From: Pseudomonas brenneri
GTDB lineage: Bacteria > Pseudomonadota > Gammaproteobacteria > Pseudomonadales > Pseudomonadaceae
Length of the DNA stretch: 64,000 nucleotides
Reading direction: 5' to 3'
Assembly: GCF_007858285.1 (NCBI RefSeq)
Contig: NZ_VFIL01000005.1
Coordinates: 1 to 64,000, forward strand
The stretch's first letter is position 1. Each line of letters starts with the position of its first letter. Below the pieces are notes generated by a model, which made no database searches, had not been told where the DNA came from, and saw only the letters and a program-made list of their open reading frames with translations. A program made the translations under genes and the position numbers. Positions 46,481-56,294 of this stretch are shown piece after piece.

Positions 46481-46822
46481 CTAGAAGCGCTGGCGCTCCG
46501 ACTCATACATCGGCTTGACCAGGGCGAACTCATGATCGATCTGGTCCACCAGCTTGCCCAGGTCGGCGACCTGCGCCTTGGCCGACTCGGCCTCCAGGCG
46601 CTGGCACAACCGCGCCAGACGCACGGCCCCCAGGTTGCCGCTGCTGCCTTTGAAACTATGGGCAATCTGCCCAAGCGCCTTGGCATCATCTCGCGCCTGG
46701 CGCAGCGCTTCGACGCGCTTTTGCGAGTCATCGAGGAAGGTGTCGAGCAAATGGGGGTATTCGCCTTCCATGACTTCCTGCAAACCCATCAACACTTCAG
46801 GGTCCATATGTATCTGCGTCAC
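46481..46822 (-). CDS. hptB: HptB, histidine phosphotransfer protein
   Basis: A 113-residue Hpt domain with the phospho-His in IAHSFKGSSGNLGA. In P. aeruginosa HptB receives phosphate from hybrid kinases of the Gac/RetS network and passes it to HsbR. The GTG start at 46822 has GGAG 7 bases upstream. It lies 30 bases after hsbR. Confidence 0.88.
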   Translation of the reverse strand: MTQIHMDPEVLMGLQEVMEGEYPHLLDTFLDDSQKRVEALRQARDDAKALGQIAHSFKGSSGNLGAVRLARLCQRLEAESAKAQVADLGKLVDQIDHEFALVKPMYESERQRF

Positions 46823-46852
46823 TTGTTCGCTCCTTGATCAAGAATCGGCGGA

Positions 46853-48550
46853 TTATGCCAGAGCCTCCCAGCAAAACTCCACGCACACACTGCGCCCGCC
46901 ATCGGACCAGCGTACATGGCTGCTCAGTTGCCGGACCAGGTTCAGCCCGCGCCCGGACAGACGGTCGATATCCAGCGGCCGCGCCAGGACTGTTTCCACA
47001 TCAAAACCCGCGCCACTGTCTTCGATCCGCAGGCTCAGGCAACCGCCTGCACCTGTCGGCAAGACATCGATATGCACACGGATATAGCCGTTACTCAACA
47101 GGGCCAGGCGCTCATTGCGCTGGCGATAATAGTCGGCAAAACCCTGCACATCGCGCTTGAGCCGTGAATCCAGGCCCAGCACCCCATGCTCCAGGGCGTT
47201 GGAATACAGCTCGGCCATCACGCTGTACAACGCCCCACTCTGGCCGCGCAGGCCGTGGATTTCCAGGAGCAATTGCAGCAAATACGGTAACGGGTTGTAA
47301 CGCTTGAGTGTCTCGGCACGAAACTCGAAACTCACCGACCAGTCCAGCGGGCAGGATTGGCCGCTGTCGGTGTACTGAATAGCCGACGCATGCAGAGCCT
47401 GCTCAGGCAGCAGGCTGATTTCCACCAGGCTGACATCATCACGCACCTCGCCGCGAAAGCCGGCAAGGGCTTGTTCGATGTCCTCAAACAGGCGCTCAGG
47501 CTCACGGTTGGCGGCGAACACTTGTAGCAAACGCTCCACGCCAAACAATTGCTCATTGGCATCCGCCGTATCAATCACCCCATCGGACAACAGGAAGACC
47601 CGATCGCCCAGGGCCATCGGCCAGACTTGCGTGCAGTCGTCAAAAACCTCGGGCGCCAGCACACCCAAGGGCAGATGCCGCGACACCAGCGGCGTGCGCC
47701 TGCCCGTGGCCACTTCATGGACGTAGCCGTCGGGCATCCCGCCGTTCCACACCTCCACCACCCGACGCTGGGCGCTGAGACACAACAGCGTCGCACAACA
47801 GAACATGTCCACCGGCAGGATACGCTTGAGCTTGGCGTTCATCTCCCGCAGGGTCTGCGCCAGGCCGTACCCCTTGGCGGTCATGCCGTAGAACACCTCG
47901 GCCAGCGGCATTGCGCCAACGGCTGCTGGCAAGCCATGGCCGGTGAAGTCACCGAGCAGCACATGCATGTCGCCCGACGGCGTGTAGGCCGCCAACAGCA
48001 AGTCGCCGTTGAACAGCGCATAAGGCGATTGCAGGTAACGGATATTACGCGCGGCGTTCAGGCAGCCGGAATGGGCGACCTTATCGAACACCGCCTTGGC
48101 CACCCGCTGTTCATGCAGCAGGTACTCATGATGGCGGGCGATCTGGTCGCGCTGCTGCAACACCGTGGCCTGCAGCCGGCGCAGGCGGTCCATGGCGTTG
48201 ATCTTCGCCGCGAGAATGATCGGGTTGTAGGGCTTGGCCAGGAAGTCATCGCCACCGGCATCCAGGCAACGGGCCAGGGCCTGGCTGCCACTCAGGGACG
48301 TCAGGAAGATGATCGGCACCAGCGTCTCGCCCGCCAGTTGCTTGATCTGCCGGGCGGCTTCAAAGCCGTCCATCACCGGCATCAAGGCATCCATCAATAC
48401 CAACTGCGGGCGTTCGCGAGTGAATACCTCCAGCGCTTGCTGACCGTTAGTCGCGGTGAGCACCCGATGGCCCTGGCGCCGCACAATGGTCGATAGCAAC
48501 AACAGATCGGCAGCGCTGTCTTCGGCGATCAGGACCGTCAGCAGGCTCAA
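46853..48550 (-). CDS. hsbR: HsbR, response regulator with PP2C phosphatase and anti-sigma kinase domains
   Basis: 565 residues: receiver domain (IAEDSAADLLLL, Asp in LMDALMPVMDG), SpoIIE/PP2C-type phosphatase (GDFTGHGLPAAVGAMPLAEVF ... FLLSDGVID) and C-terminal HATPase kinase (YSNALEHGVLG, SGRGLNLV). It sets the phosphorylation state of HsbA, linking HptB to FlgM and diguanylate cyclase control. The TTG start at 48550 overlaps the hsbA stop by 4 bases. Confidence 0.9.
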   Translation of the reverse strand: MSLLTVLIAEDSAADLLLLSTIVRRQGHRVLTATNGQQALEVFTRERPQLVLMDALMPVMDGFEAARQIKQLAGETLVPIIFLTSLSGSQALARCLDAGGDDFLAKPYNPIILAAKINAMDRLRRLQATVLQQRDQIARHHEYLLHEQRVAKAVFDKVAHSGCLNAARNIRYLQSPYALFNGDLLLAAYTPSGDMHVLLGDFTGHGLPAAVGAMPLAEVFYGMTAKGYGLAQTLREMNAKLKRILPVDMFCCATLLCLSAQRRVVEVWNGGMPDGYVHEVATGRRTPLVSRHLPLGVLAPEVFDDCTQVWPMALGDRVFLLSDGVIDTADANEQLFGVERLLQVFAANREPERLFEDIEQALAGFRGEVRDDVSLVEISLLPEQALHASAIQYTDSGQSCPLDWSVSFEFRAETLKRYNPLPYLLQLLLEIHGLRGQSGALYSVMAELYSNALEHGVLGLDSRLKRDVQGFADYYRQRNERLALLSNGYIRVHIDVLPTGAGGCLSLRIEDSGAGFDVETVLARPLDIDRLSGRGLNLVRQLSSHVRWSDGGRSVCVEFCWEALA

Positions 48551-48852
48551 GAGATATCAAACAACTTGTCGAAATTGGAGATGGCGAGGATCTTGCGCAC
48601 ATCGGAGCTGCTGTTGATCACCCGCACATCAGCGTCATCGCTTCCGGCATGATCACGCAGCAACAACAGCATGCCCAGGGCCGAGCTGTCGAGGTAGGTG
48701 GCCTCCTTCAAGTCCACCACATAGATATCAGGGACCTTATAGAACCGCTCGTAGGAATCGCGAAAAGCCTGGTGACTGCCGAAATCGAACCGGCCTTTGA
48801 CTGCGATCGTCAACTTCGTCCCATCCAGGGATACTTCTGATTCAACCGACAT
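48547..48852 (-). CDS. hsbA: HsbA, anti-sigma factor antagonist (STAS)
   Basis: A 101-residue STAS-domain protein with the phosphorylatable Ser in YLDSSALGMLLLL (around residue 57). In P. aeruginosa unphosphorylated HsbA binds FlgM and frees FliA, while the phosphorylated form activates HsbD. First gene of hsbA-hsbR-hptB, downstream of fliJ after a REP-containing gap. Confidence 0.9.
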   Translation of the reverse strand: MSVESEVSLDGTKLTIAVKGRFDFGSHQAFRDSYERFYKVPDIYVVDLKEATYLDSSALGMLLLLRDHAGSDDADVRVINSSSDVRKILAISNFDKLFDIS

Positions 48853-48938
48853 ACGACTGCTTCCTTGTCGTGGGCATGTGCAACAAGGTGTAGCAGGTGA
48901 TCACAGAGTGGGCAACCTTGCCTTGGCGGAACTGCTCA

Positions 48939-49058
48939 CGCCCGCCCCTGTAGGAGCGAGCTTGCTCGCGAAGGTCGTCAACGATGACGCGGGAAACTTG
49001 ACGCCCCGCTGTGCCCGCCAGTTTTTCGCGAGCAAGCTCGCTCCTACAGGGGCGGGCG
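48939..49058. repeat. REP pair between fliJ and hsbA
   Basis: Perfect 34-base arms (48939-48972 and 49025-49058), including GTAGGAGCGAGCTTGCTCGC. It starts 7 bases after the fliJ stop and separates the fliEFGHIJ message from hsbA. Confidence 0.93.
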
Positions 49059-49065
49059 CGGGTAG

Positions 49066-49515
49066 TTAGTATTGGTCCTGGCGCGGCAGGCGCTGGGACA
49101 GTTCATCGAGCAGCTTCTGTTCGCGCTTGTCTTCCAGAGCGCGCGCTTCGTCGATGTAACGCTGCACCAGCTTGCGCAGGCCTTCGACCCGGGCGTAGGC
49201 CTGTTGCCAGCCTTCGCGGGCCTTGTCGAGGTTGTTCTGGTGCCAGGCCAGGCTCTGGCGCTGCTGGCCGACGGCGCTTTCCAGTTGGTTGAGAAAGTGC
49301 TGGTAGTTCATCAGCCACTGCCCGGAAACGCCCTTGCTGCCGCGATCGATCCACTGCTGCTGGTATTCGCCGCGAAAGCGCTCCAGGTCGCCCAGTTTGC
49401 TCTCGGCCAGGCGCACCTGGCCCTGGAAATGCCCCAGGCGCTGGGCGGCGGTGCGTTCGGCGCTTTCGGCCATCTCCACCACCGGAGCAAGACGCGCGGC
49501 GCGACTGCTGGCCAT
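49066..49515 (-). CDS. fliJ: FliJ, flagellar export ATPase stalk protein
   Basis: A 149-residue, almost entirely coiled-coil protein with charged heptads. It acts as the central stalk of the FliI hexamer and escorts chaperones. It starts 6 bases after fliI and ends the fliEFGHIJ series. Confidence 0.92.
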   Translation of the reverse strand: MASSRAARLAPVVEMAESAERTAAQRLGHFQGQVRLAESKLGDLERFRGEYQQQWIDRGSKGVSGQWLMNYQHFLNQLESAVGQQRQSLAWHQNNLDKAREGWQQAYARVEGLRKLVQRYIDEARALEDKREQKLLDELSQRLPRQDQY

Positions 49516-49521
49516 CAGGGG

Positions 49522-50880
49522 TTAACCGCCAGGCGCTGGTGCGAACACCGACGCCAGGTGCGCTTCGCTTTCGGCCATGCTGATGTTGTCGTTCAGCCCC
49601 TGGCGCAGGTAGGTCACCAGTTGCGGTTGCAGGGCAATCGCCAGGTCGGTCTCGCGGTCGCCACCGGCGACATAGGCGCCGACGCTGATCAGGTCACGGC
49701 TTTGCTGGTAACGCGACCACAACTGCTTGAACTGTTGGGCGCGGACCATGTGCTCGGCGCTGACCACCGACGGCATGACCCGGCTGATGGACGCTTCGAT
49801 ATCGATGGCCGGGTAATGCCCTTCCTCGGCCAGGCGCCGGGACAGCACGATGTGCCCGTCAAGCACGCCCCGCGCCGAGTCGGCAATCGGGTCCTGCTGG
49901 TCATCGCCTTCGGACAGCACGGTGTAGAACGCGGTGATCGAGCCACCACCGGCCTCGGCATTGCCGGCGCGCTCCACCAGCTTGGGCAGCTTGGCGAAGA
50001 CCGATGGCGGATAGCCTTTGGTCGCGGGCGGCTCGCCAATGGCCAGGGCGATTTCCCGCTGGGCCTGGGCGAAACGCGTGAGGGAGTCCATCAGCAACAG
50101 GACATTCTTGCCCTTGTCGCGGAAATATTCGGCAATCCGCGTGCAGTACATGGCGGCACGCAGGCGCATCAATGGCGCATCGTCCGCCGGCGACGCCACC
50201 ACCACGGAACGCTTGAGGCCTTCTTCACCCAGGATGTGCTCGATGAATTCCTTCACCTCACGGCCCCGCTCACCGATCAGGCCGACCACGATGATGTCGG
50301 CCTCGGTAAAGCGCGTCATCATGCCCAGCAGCACACTCTTGCCCACGCCGGTACCGGCGAACAGGCCCAGGCGCTGGCCGCGACCGACCGTCAATAAACC
50401 GTTGATGCAACGAATACCCACGTCCAGCGGCTGGCTGATCGGGTTGCGCTTGAGCGGGTTGATGGTCGGGCCGTCCATCGGCACCCAGTCTTCGGCCTTC
50501 ATCCCGCCCTTGCCGTCCAGCGCACGGCCGGCGCCATCCAGCACGCGGCCGAGCATGCTCATTCCCATCGGCAGGCGCCCGGTGTCAGCCAGCGGCACCA
50601 CGCGTGCGCCCGGCGCAATACCGGCGAGGCTGCCCACGGGCATCAGGAAGATCTTGCTGCCGGAAAAACCCATGACTTCAGCTTCCACCTGCACCGGGTG
50701 GTAGCTGTCGTCGTTGATCACCAGGCAGCGGCTGCCCATGGCCGCGCGCAGGCCTTCGGCTTCCAGGGTCAGGCCGACCATACGCAGCAGGCGACCCTCA
50801 AGGATCGGTTGGCCGGGCAACTCGGTGGCTTCGATATAACCCCCCAGGCGCTTGGCAAAGCTGGTGCGGTCAAGGCGCAT
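49522..50880 (-). CDS. fliI: FliI, flagellar export ATPase
   Basis: A 452-residue F1-beta-like ATPase with Walker [10 protein letters not shown] around residue 175 and Walker [18 protein letters not shown]. It energises delivery of export substrates. The ATG at 50880 ([12 protein letters not shown]) matches the family and overlaps the fliH stop by 11 bases. Confidence 0.96.
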   Translation of the reverse strand: MRLDRTSFAKRLGGYIEATELPGQPILEGRLLRMVGLTLEAEGLRAAMGSRCLVINDDSYHPVQVEAEVMGFSGSKIFLMPVGSLAGIAPGARVVPLADTGRLPMGMSMLGRVLDGAGRALDGKGGMKAEDWVPMDGPTINPLKRNPISQPLDVGIRCINGLLTVGRGQRLGLFAGTGVGKSVLLGMMTRFTEADIIVVGLIGERGREVKEFIEHILGEEGLKRSVVVASPADDAPLMRLRAAMYCTRIAEYFRDKGKNVLLLMDSLTRFAQAQREIALAIGEPPATKGYPPSVFAKLPKLVERAGNAEAGGGSITAFYTVLSEGDDQQDPIADSARGVLDGHIVLSRRLAEEGHYPAIDIEASISRVMPSVVSAEHMVRAQQFKQLWSRYQQSRDLISVGAYVAGGDRETDLAIALQPQLVTYLRQGLNDNISMAESEAHLASVFAPAPGG

Positions 50881-51634
50881 CCGGCGCGTCCAGGTCAATA
50901 TTCAGGTCCGGCGCCGCCGGGTGCAGCGCCTGTTCATGGAGCTGGTCGAACAACTTGGCCATGATCTGCGTGATGCGGGTTTCGACGGTGGCATCGATGC
51001 GGCTGTGCTCGGTCTCGACCCGGCAACCACCGGGCTGCAACGCGGCATCCTCGACGATGCGCCAGGTTTCCTCGTGGCGCTCGCGCAGGGCTTTGACCTG
51101 CTCGAAATCCTGCGGGTTGATGTACAACCGCACATTGCCGACGCCCAGGGGCAACAGCTTGAGGGCTTCGCGCATGACGCTTTCGATCTGGCTGGAGTCC
51201 AGCACCAGTTCACGTTGGATGACCTGGCGGGTGATGTGCTGCACCAGATCCACCATGGCCTTTTCCAACTGCGAGTCCTGCTCGGCGATCGGCGCAAACA
51301 GGTTGCCCATCAGCCGTTCGAGGCTGGCCAGCTTCACAACAAGGGCCGCGTCAGCTTCCTGGCGAACCTTGAGGGTGGTGCTGTGGAACCCCTCTTTCTC
51401 GCCCGTGGCAAAGCCTTCGTTGTAAGCCTCCTGACGGATGCTTTCGAGCTCTTCGAGGGTCAGTGGCTGGACTTCCTCCAGCGGCACTTCTTCCATTTCC
51501 ACCGGGGTTTCTACCACGGGTTCCGGCTCGGGTTCGGGCCGGTGCGGGTCGAAGCTGGGCAGCGACCAGACGTCGAACCCGCCGACGTCCCGGGCGCGAA
51601 TCAGGTCGCTGGGCGTCTCATCTTTGTTCGACAT
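50870..51634 (-). CDS. fliH: FliH, flagellar export ATPase regulator
   Basis: A 254-residue protein: an N-terminal segment with Trp ([13 protein letters not shown]) that docks to FlhA, a Pro/Glu-rich stretch, coiled coil, and a C-terminal FliI-binding domain similar to V-ATPase E subunits ([20 protein letters not shown]). Restrains and localises FliI. Confidence 0.94.
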   Translation of the reverse strand: MSNKDETPSDLIRARDVGGFDVWSLPSFDPHRPEPEPEPVVETPVEMEEVPLEEVQPLTLEELESIRQEAYNEGFATGEKEGFHSTTLKVRQEADAALVVKLASLERLMGNLFAPIAEQDSQLEKAMVDLVQHITRQVIQRELVLDSSQIESVMREALKLLPLGVGNVRLYINPQDFEQVKALRERHEETWRIVEDAALQPGGCRVETEHSRIDATVETRITQIMAKLFDQLHEQALHPAAPDLNIDLDAPDAP

Positions 51635-51644
51635 GCGCGGCGCC

Positions 51645-52664
51645 TTAGATCATTTCTTCGCCGCCCTTCCCGCCGAGAACGATTTCTCCGGCTTCGGCCA
51701 TACGGCGGGCAATGGTGAGGATTTCTTTCTGTGCGGTTTCCACGTCGCTGACGCGCACCGGGCCCTTGGCTTCGAGGTCGTCGCGCAACAGTTCGGAGGC
51801 GCGCTTGGACATGTTCTTGAAGATCTTTTCCTTGACGCCCTCGTCCGAGCCCTTGAGGGCCAGCACCAGCACATCGGAGGAGACTTCGCGCAGCAACGCC
51901 TGGATGCCACGGTCGTCGACATCGGACAGGTTGTTGAACACGAACATCAGGTCTTCGATCTGCACCGACAAGGTATCGTCGATTTCGCGAATCGAGTCCA
52001 TCAACTGGCCTTCGACCGAGCTGTCGAGGAAGTTCATGATATCGGCCGCGCGCTTGATACCGCCCAGGGTGGTGCGTGCTGCGTTGGAGTTGCCGGAGAA
52101 CTGCTTCTCCAGGATCGTGTTCAACTCTTTCAAGGCCGCTGGCTGCACGGTGTTCAACGACGAGACGCGCAGGATGATGTCCAGGCGCACCTTGTGGTCG
52201 AAATGGCCAAGCACTTCGCCGGCCTGGTCCGGGTCCAGATAAGCCACGACAATCGCCTGGATCTGCGGGTGCTCGTAACGGATCACGTCCGCCACCGCGC
52301 GCGGCTCCATCCACTTGAGGCTGTCGAGGCCGCTGGTGTTGCCGCCCAGCAGGATACGGTCGATCAGGCCATTGGCCTTGTCTTCGCCCAGGGCCGAGGT
52401 GAGCATCTTGCGGATGTAGCTGTCGGAGCCGACGCCCAGGCTGGTCTGGTCGCCGACGATTTCGACGAACTCGCTCATCACCTGCTCGACCTGCTCGCGG
52501 TGCACGTTGCGCATCTGCGCCATCGCCACGCCAACCCGTTGCACTTCCTTGGGGCCCATATGGCGCAGCACTTGGGCCGCGTCGGTCTCACCCAGGGACA
52601 GCAACAGCACGGCGGCTTTGTCGACCTTGGTCAGCTTGGCAACAGAGGCTCGATTATCACTCAT
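51645..52664 (-). CDS. fliG: FliG, flagellar motor switch protein
   Basis: 339 residues with N-terminal FliF-binding, middle (EHPQ motif in YEHPQIQAIVVAYL) and C-terminal torque domains (KNMSKRASELLRDDLEAKGPVR) with the charged residues that face the stators. It overlaps fliF by 8 bases. Confidence 0.97.
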   Translation of the reverse strand: MSDNRASVAKLTKVDKAAVLLLSLGETDAAQVLRHMGPKEVQRVGVAMAQMRNVHREQVEQVMSEFVEIVGDQTSLGVGSDSYIRKMLTSALGEDKANGLIDRILLGGNTSGLDSLKWMEPRAVADVIRYEHPQIQAIVVAYLDPDQAGEVLGHFDHKVRLDIILRVSSLNTVQPAALKELNTILEKQFSGNSNAARTTLGGIKRAADIMNFLDSSVEGQLMDSIREIDDTLSVQIEDLMFVFNNLSDVDDRGIQALLREVSSDVLVLALKGSDEGVKEKIFKNMSKRASELLRDDLEAKGPVRVSDVETAQKEILTIARRMAEAGEIVLGGKGGEEMI

Positions 52665-54432
52665 CTGCGTTGATCCACTCTTTCACGACCTGGGCCACAC
52701 GACCCGGGTCTTCTGCCACCAGACTTTTGATTGCGTTCAACTGCGCGTCATACCCTTCGCTCGGGCTTGGCAGCAGAATGCTCTGCGGGCCGCCAAGGCT
52801 GACGCGGTCGTTGGCCAGTTCGCCATCCAGGCCGCCCATGCCACCCAACTCGACATCACCGAACGGTGCCAACTGCTTCTTGCCGTGGCCGGTGATGTTG
52901 TTGAGCACAGGGCGCAGCACGCCAAACACCAGCACCAGGATGAACAACACCCCCAACACTTGCTTGACGATGTCCCAGAACCAAGGCTGAGAGTAGAACG
53001 CAATATCGGCGATCACCTCACCGCGCTCCTGGGAGAACGGCATGTTGATCACGCTAACGCTGTCGCCACGGCTGGCATCGAAGCCCACGGCGTCCTGCAC
53101 CAGGCGGGTGAAGCGCGCCAATTCATCGGCGGTCCACGGCGCACGGGTGGTTTCGCCGTTGGCGGCGTTGATCTTGACCTGGTCATCCACCACCACCGAC
53201 ACCGATAGGCGGTTCAAGCGCCCTTGCTGTTGCTTGGTGTGGCTGATGGAGCGGTCCAGTTCGAAGTTCTTGGTCGATTGCGAACGCTTGTCGGCCGGGT
53301 ACGGCGCGAGCATCGGTTGGCCGGTGGCCGGGTCCATGATCTGCTGGCCATTGGCGTCCAACAGTGGCTGGCCGGGCTGGATCGCGGCGGCAGCGGTGGC
53401 GGCGCCGCCGGTGGTTTGCGGGGCACTGGCCGGGGCTGGCGGCTGATTGCTCAGGGCACCGGGCACACCTTGCGGAGGACCATTGGCGGCGGTGCGTTGT
53501 TCGCTGGTCGATTGTTCGCTGCGCAGGGCCGGCTGGTCCGGGTTGAACTGCTCGGAGGTCGATTCGACGGCGCTGAAGTCCACGTCGGCGGACACTTCAG
53601 CCTTGTAGCGGTCATTGCCCAACACCGGTTGCAGGATGTTGTGCACACGCTGGGTGAGCATGCTTTCCATGCGACGGCTGTAGTCGAACTGCTTGCCGGC
53701 CATGGTCAGCGCGGAGTTTTCCGCCTGGTCGGAGAGCAGGTTGCCCTTCTGGTCGACCACGGTGATCTGTGACTTGCTCAGCTCGGGAACACTGGTCGCC
53801 ACCAGATTGACGATGGCCAGGACCTGGCCCGGCTCCAGGGAGCGGCCAGCAAACAACTCGACCAATACCGAAGCGCTGGGTTTGCGCTCATCACGCACAA
53901 ACACCGAGCTTTTCGGGATCGCCAGGTGCACACGGGCGCCCTTGACGTTGTTCAGGCTGGCGATGGTGCGTGCCAGCTCGCCTTCCAGGCCGCGACGGTA
54001 GCGGGTGGCTTCCATGAACTGGCTGGTACCCAGGCCCTGGTCTTTATCGAGAATCTCAAAACCGATGTTGCCATCGGTCGGTGCCACACCTGCACCGGCC
54101 AGCTTCAGGCGGGCACGGGCCACGTCGTCGGCCTTGACCAGCAAGGCACCGGAGTTGGGCTCCACGGTGTAGGCGATATCGGAGGCGGCCAGGGTTTCCA
54201 TGACCTGCTTGGCATCCATCCCCGCCAGGCTGCCATAGAGCGGCCGGTAATCGGGTTGCTGGGACCACAACACCACGGCAAAACCAATCGCCACGCTGGC
54301 AGCCAGGCCGACCATCAGGCCTACCTGACGCAACATGGTCATTTCGGAGAGGTTTTCCAGGAACGACAGGCCAAACAGCGGCGGCTTGCCGTCTGTCTTG
54401 GCGGGTACGTTATCCACGACTGCTTCTGCCAT
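52657..54432 (-). CDS. fliF: FliF, MS-ring protein
   Basis: A 591-residue protein with transmembrane helices near residue 38 (GLMVGLAASVAIGFAVVLW) and 480 (ILVLVFGVLRPVLN), periplasmic ring-building motifs between them and a C-terminal FliG-binding tail. A Pro/Ala-rich insertion around 310-370 is variable in pseudomonads. It starts 16 bases after fliE. Confidence 0.97.
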   Translation of the reverse strand: MAEAVVDNVPAKTDGKPPLFGLSFLENLSEMTMLRQVGLMVGLAASVAIGFAVVLWSQQPDYRPLYGSLAGMDAKQVMETLAASDIAYTVEPNSGALLVKADDVARARLKLAGAGVAPTDGNIGFEILDKDQGLGTSQFMEATRYRRGLEGELARTIASLNNVKGARVHLAIPKSSVFVRDERKPSASVLVELFAGRSLEPGQVLAIVNLVATSVPELSKSQITVVDQKGNLLSDQAENSALTMAGKQFDYSRRMESMLTQRVHNILQPVLGNDRYKAEVSADVDFSAVESTSEQFNPDQPALRSEQSTSEQRTAANGPPQGVPGALSNQPPAPASAPQTTGGAATAAAAIQPGQPLLDANGQQIMDPATGQPMLAPYPADKRSQSTKNFELDRSISHTKQQQGRLNRLSVSVVVDDQVKINAANGETTRAPWTADELARFTRLVQDAVGFDASRGDSVSVINMPFSQERGEVIADIAFYSQPWFWDIVKQVLGVLFILVLVFGVLRPVLNNITGHGKKQLAPFGDVELGGMGGLDGELANDRVSLGGPQSILLPSPSEGYDAQLNAIKSLVAEDPGRVAQVVKEWINADE

Positions 54433-54448
54433 GACTTAAATCTCGTCC

Positions 54449-54778
54449 TTAAACCGGCATCTGCATGATGTCTTGATAAGCCTGAACCAGCTTGTTACGC
54501 ACTTGGGTCAGGGCCTGGAAGGAAACGCTGGCCTTTTGCGAGGCGATCATCACGTCGGTGAGGTCCACGCCACTCTTGCCGATTTCGAAGGCGGTCGACA
54601 GCTGGCTGGATGCCTGCTGGGTATCGCTGACTTTGTTGATGGCTTGGCCGAGCATATCGGCAAAGCTGCTTTGGCCCAATTCCGGCGCTTGCACGACGGA
54701 TTTCGGCTGGGACATGGCGTCCATTTGCATGGATCGCATATCCAACATCAACCGATTGAACTCAACACCTTGGCTCAT
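54449..54778 (-). CDS. fliE: FliE, MS-ring/rod junction protein
   Basis: A 109-residue helical rod adaptor ([23 protein letters not shown]...[28 protein letters not shown]). It is the first exported rod component. First gene of the fliEFGHIJ series with a strong sigma-54 promoter upstream. Confidence 0.95.
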   Translation of the reverse strand: MSQGVEFNRLMLDMRSMQMDAMSQPKSVVQAPELGQSSFADMLGQAINKVSDTQQASSQLSTAFEIGKSGVDLTDVMIASQKASVSFQALTQVRNKLVQAYQDIMQMPV

Positions 54779-54838
54779 GAACTTCTCTCTCCGACGACCC
54801 GCAATTTTTTGACACTACGCAGCGGTTAGTACGGGTGG

Positions 54839-54854
54839 TGCAACAAGGGTGCCA
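54839..54854 (-). promoter_or_regulatory. Sigma-54 promoter of the fliE operon
   Basis: Minus strand TGGCACCCTTGTTGCA is a perfect match to the TGGCAC-N5-TTGCA consensus, 61 bases before the fliE start. FleR-dependent activation is expected from P. aeruginosa. Confidence 0.9.
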
Positions 54855-54871
54855 GCTCCATGGCAACTTGT

Positions 54872-54896
54872 AAGAAAAGCCGACAAACCTTGTCAG
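54872..54896 (-). terminator. Possible terminator after fleR
   Basis: Minus strand CTGACAA-GGT-TTGTCGG (7 bp with one wobble) is followed by CTTTTCTT, 13 bases after the fleR stop and just before the fliE promoter. The stem is short. Confidence 0.45.
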
Positions 54897-54908
54897 CTGA
54901 TGTGTATC

Positions 54909-56288
54909 TCAGCTGGCGAAAAGGAACGCTTCCACATCCATTCCGGCATCGCGCATTTGCGCCAGCTTGTAGCGCAAGGTGCGTGGGCTGATGCCCAGGC
55001 GCTCGGCAGCCTCTTTGCGGCGGCCGCGCTCGGCGCGCAGGGTGTCGATGATCATCTGGAATTCGCGGCGGCGCAGGTCGTCGCCCAGGCCACCGGCTGC
55101 TTCTGCCGGAACGCTTTCAGCCGGCGCCGGAACCAGGCTCGGCATGGGCGCAGCGCCCACGCCGATGGCCAGGCAGAAGTCCTGGGGCTGGATCAGGCCG
55201 CCTTGCTGCAAAATCAGCGCGCGCTGGATCGCGTTGTCCAGCTCGCGCACGTTACCGGGCCATGGGTAGCTGATCAGGCAAGCCTTGGCCTCGGCCGACA
55301 GGCGCGCCTGGGCGTGCTTCATTTTATTGACGTGCTTGTTCAACAGGCGCTCGGCCAGCGGCACGATATCCGCCGGGCGTTCACGCAGCGGGCGCCAGGC
55401 CAATGGGAAAACCGAGAGCCGGTAGAACAAATCTTCACGAAAGCGCCCTGCCGCCACTTCGCCGGCGAGGTCACGGTTGGTGGTGGCGACCACGCGGATA
55501 TCCAGCTGGATCGGCTTGCGCGCACCCACCCGCTCCACTTCGCGTTCTTGCAACACGCGCAGCAACTTGGCTTGCAGGCCCAGGGGCATTTCCGAGATCT
55601 CGTCGAGCAGGATGGTGCCGCCGTCGGCCTGTTCAAACTTGCCGGCCTGGGCCGCGATGGCGCCGGTGAAGGAGCCTTTTTCATGACCGAACAAGGTCGC
55701 TTCAAGCATGTTGTCGGGGATCGCCGCGCAGTTGATCGCGATAAACGGCTGGCTGGCCCGGTGGGATTGCTGGTGGATGTAGCGCGCCAGCACTTCCTTG
55801 CCGGTGCCGGACTCACCGGAGATCAGCACCGTGGAGTCGCTGCGGGCGACCTTGGCCGCCAGCTCCAGCAATTGCGTACTGGCCGGCTCGAAGGCAATCG
55901 GGCCCTCGCCGTCTGCGGCACCGATCACCCCCAGGGCGTGACGCGCCACCAGTTCGATCAGGGCCTTGGGCTCGAATGGCTTGACCAGATAGTCTGCCGC
56001 GCCCTGGCGCATGGCATCGACCGCGCGCTCTACCGCGCCGTGAGCGGTCATCAACAGCACCGGCAATTGCGGCTGGCGTGCACGCAACAGGCCGAGCAAC
56101 TGGTGGCCGTCCATGCCGGGCATGTTGACGTCGCTGACCACCAGGCTGAAGGACTCTTGCTCCACCGCCTCCAAGGCTTCCTCGGCCGAACCGACCGCCC
56201 GATAGTCATGGCCCGCCAACAACAGCGTGTCAGCCAGTGCTTCACGCAGGGCGCGATCGTCTTCAACCAGTAAAACCTTGATAGCCAT
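54909..56288 (-). CDS. fleR: FleR, sigma-54 response regulator
   Basis: A 459-residue activator: receiver domain (VEDDRALREAL, Asp in VVSDVNMPGMDG), AAA+ domain with Walker A GESGTGKE and sigma-54 contact loop GSFTGA, and a Fis-type helix-turn-helix (AAERLGISPRTLRYKLAQM). It activates basal-body and hook genes. Starts 6 bases after fleS. Confidence 0.95.
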   Translation of the reverse strand: MAIKVLLVEDDRALREALADTLLLAGHDYRAVGSAEEALEAVEQESFSLVVSDVNMPGMDGHQLLGLLRARQPQLPVLLMTAHGAVERAVDAMRQGAADYLVKPFEPKALIELVARHALGVIGAADGEGPIAFEPASTQLLELAAKVARSDSTVLISGESGTGKEVLARYIHQQSHRASQPFIAINCAAIPDNMLEATLFGHEKGSFTGAIAAQAGKFEQADGGTILLDEISEMPLGLQAKLLRVLQEREVERVGARKPIQLDIRVVATTNRDLAGEVAAGRFREDLFYRLSVFPLAWRPLRERPADIVPLAERLLNKHVNKMKHAQARLSAEAKACLISYPWPGNVRELDNAIQRALILQQGGLIQPQDFCLAIGVGAAPMPSLVPAPAESVPAEAAGGLGDDLRRREFQMIIDTLRAERGRRKEAAERLGISPRTLRYKLAQMRDAGMDVEAFLFAS

Positions 56289-56294
56289 TTATCC

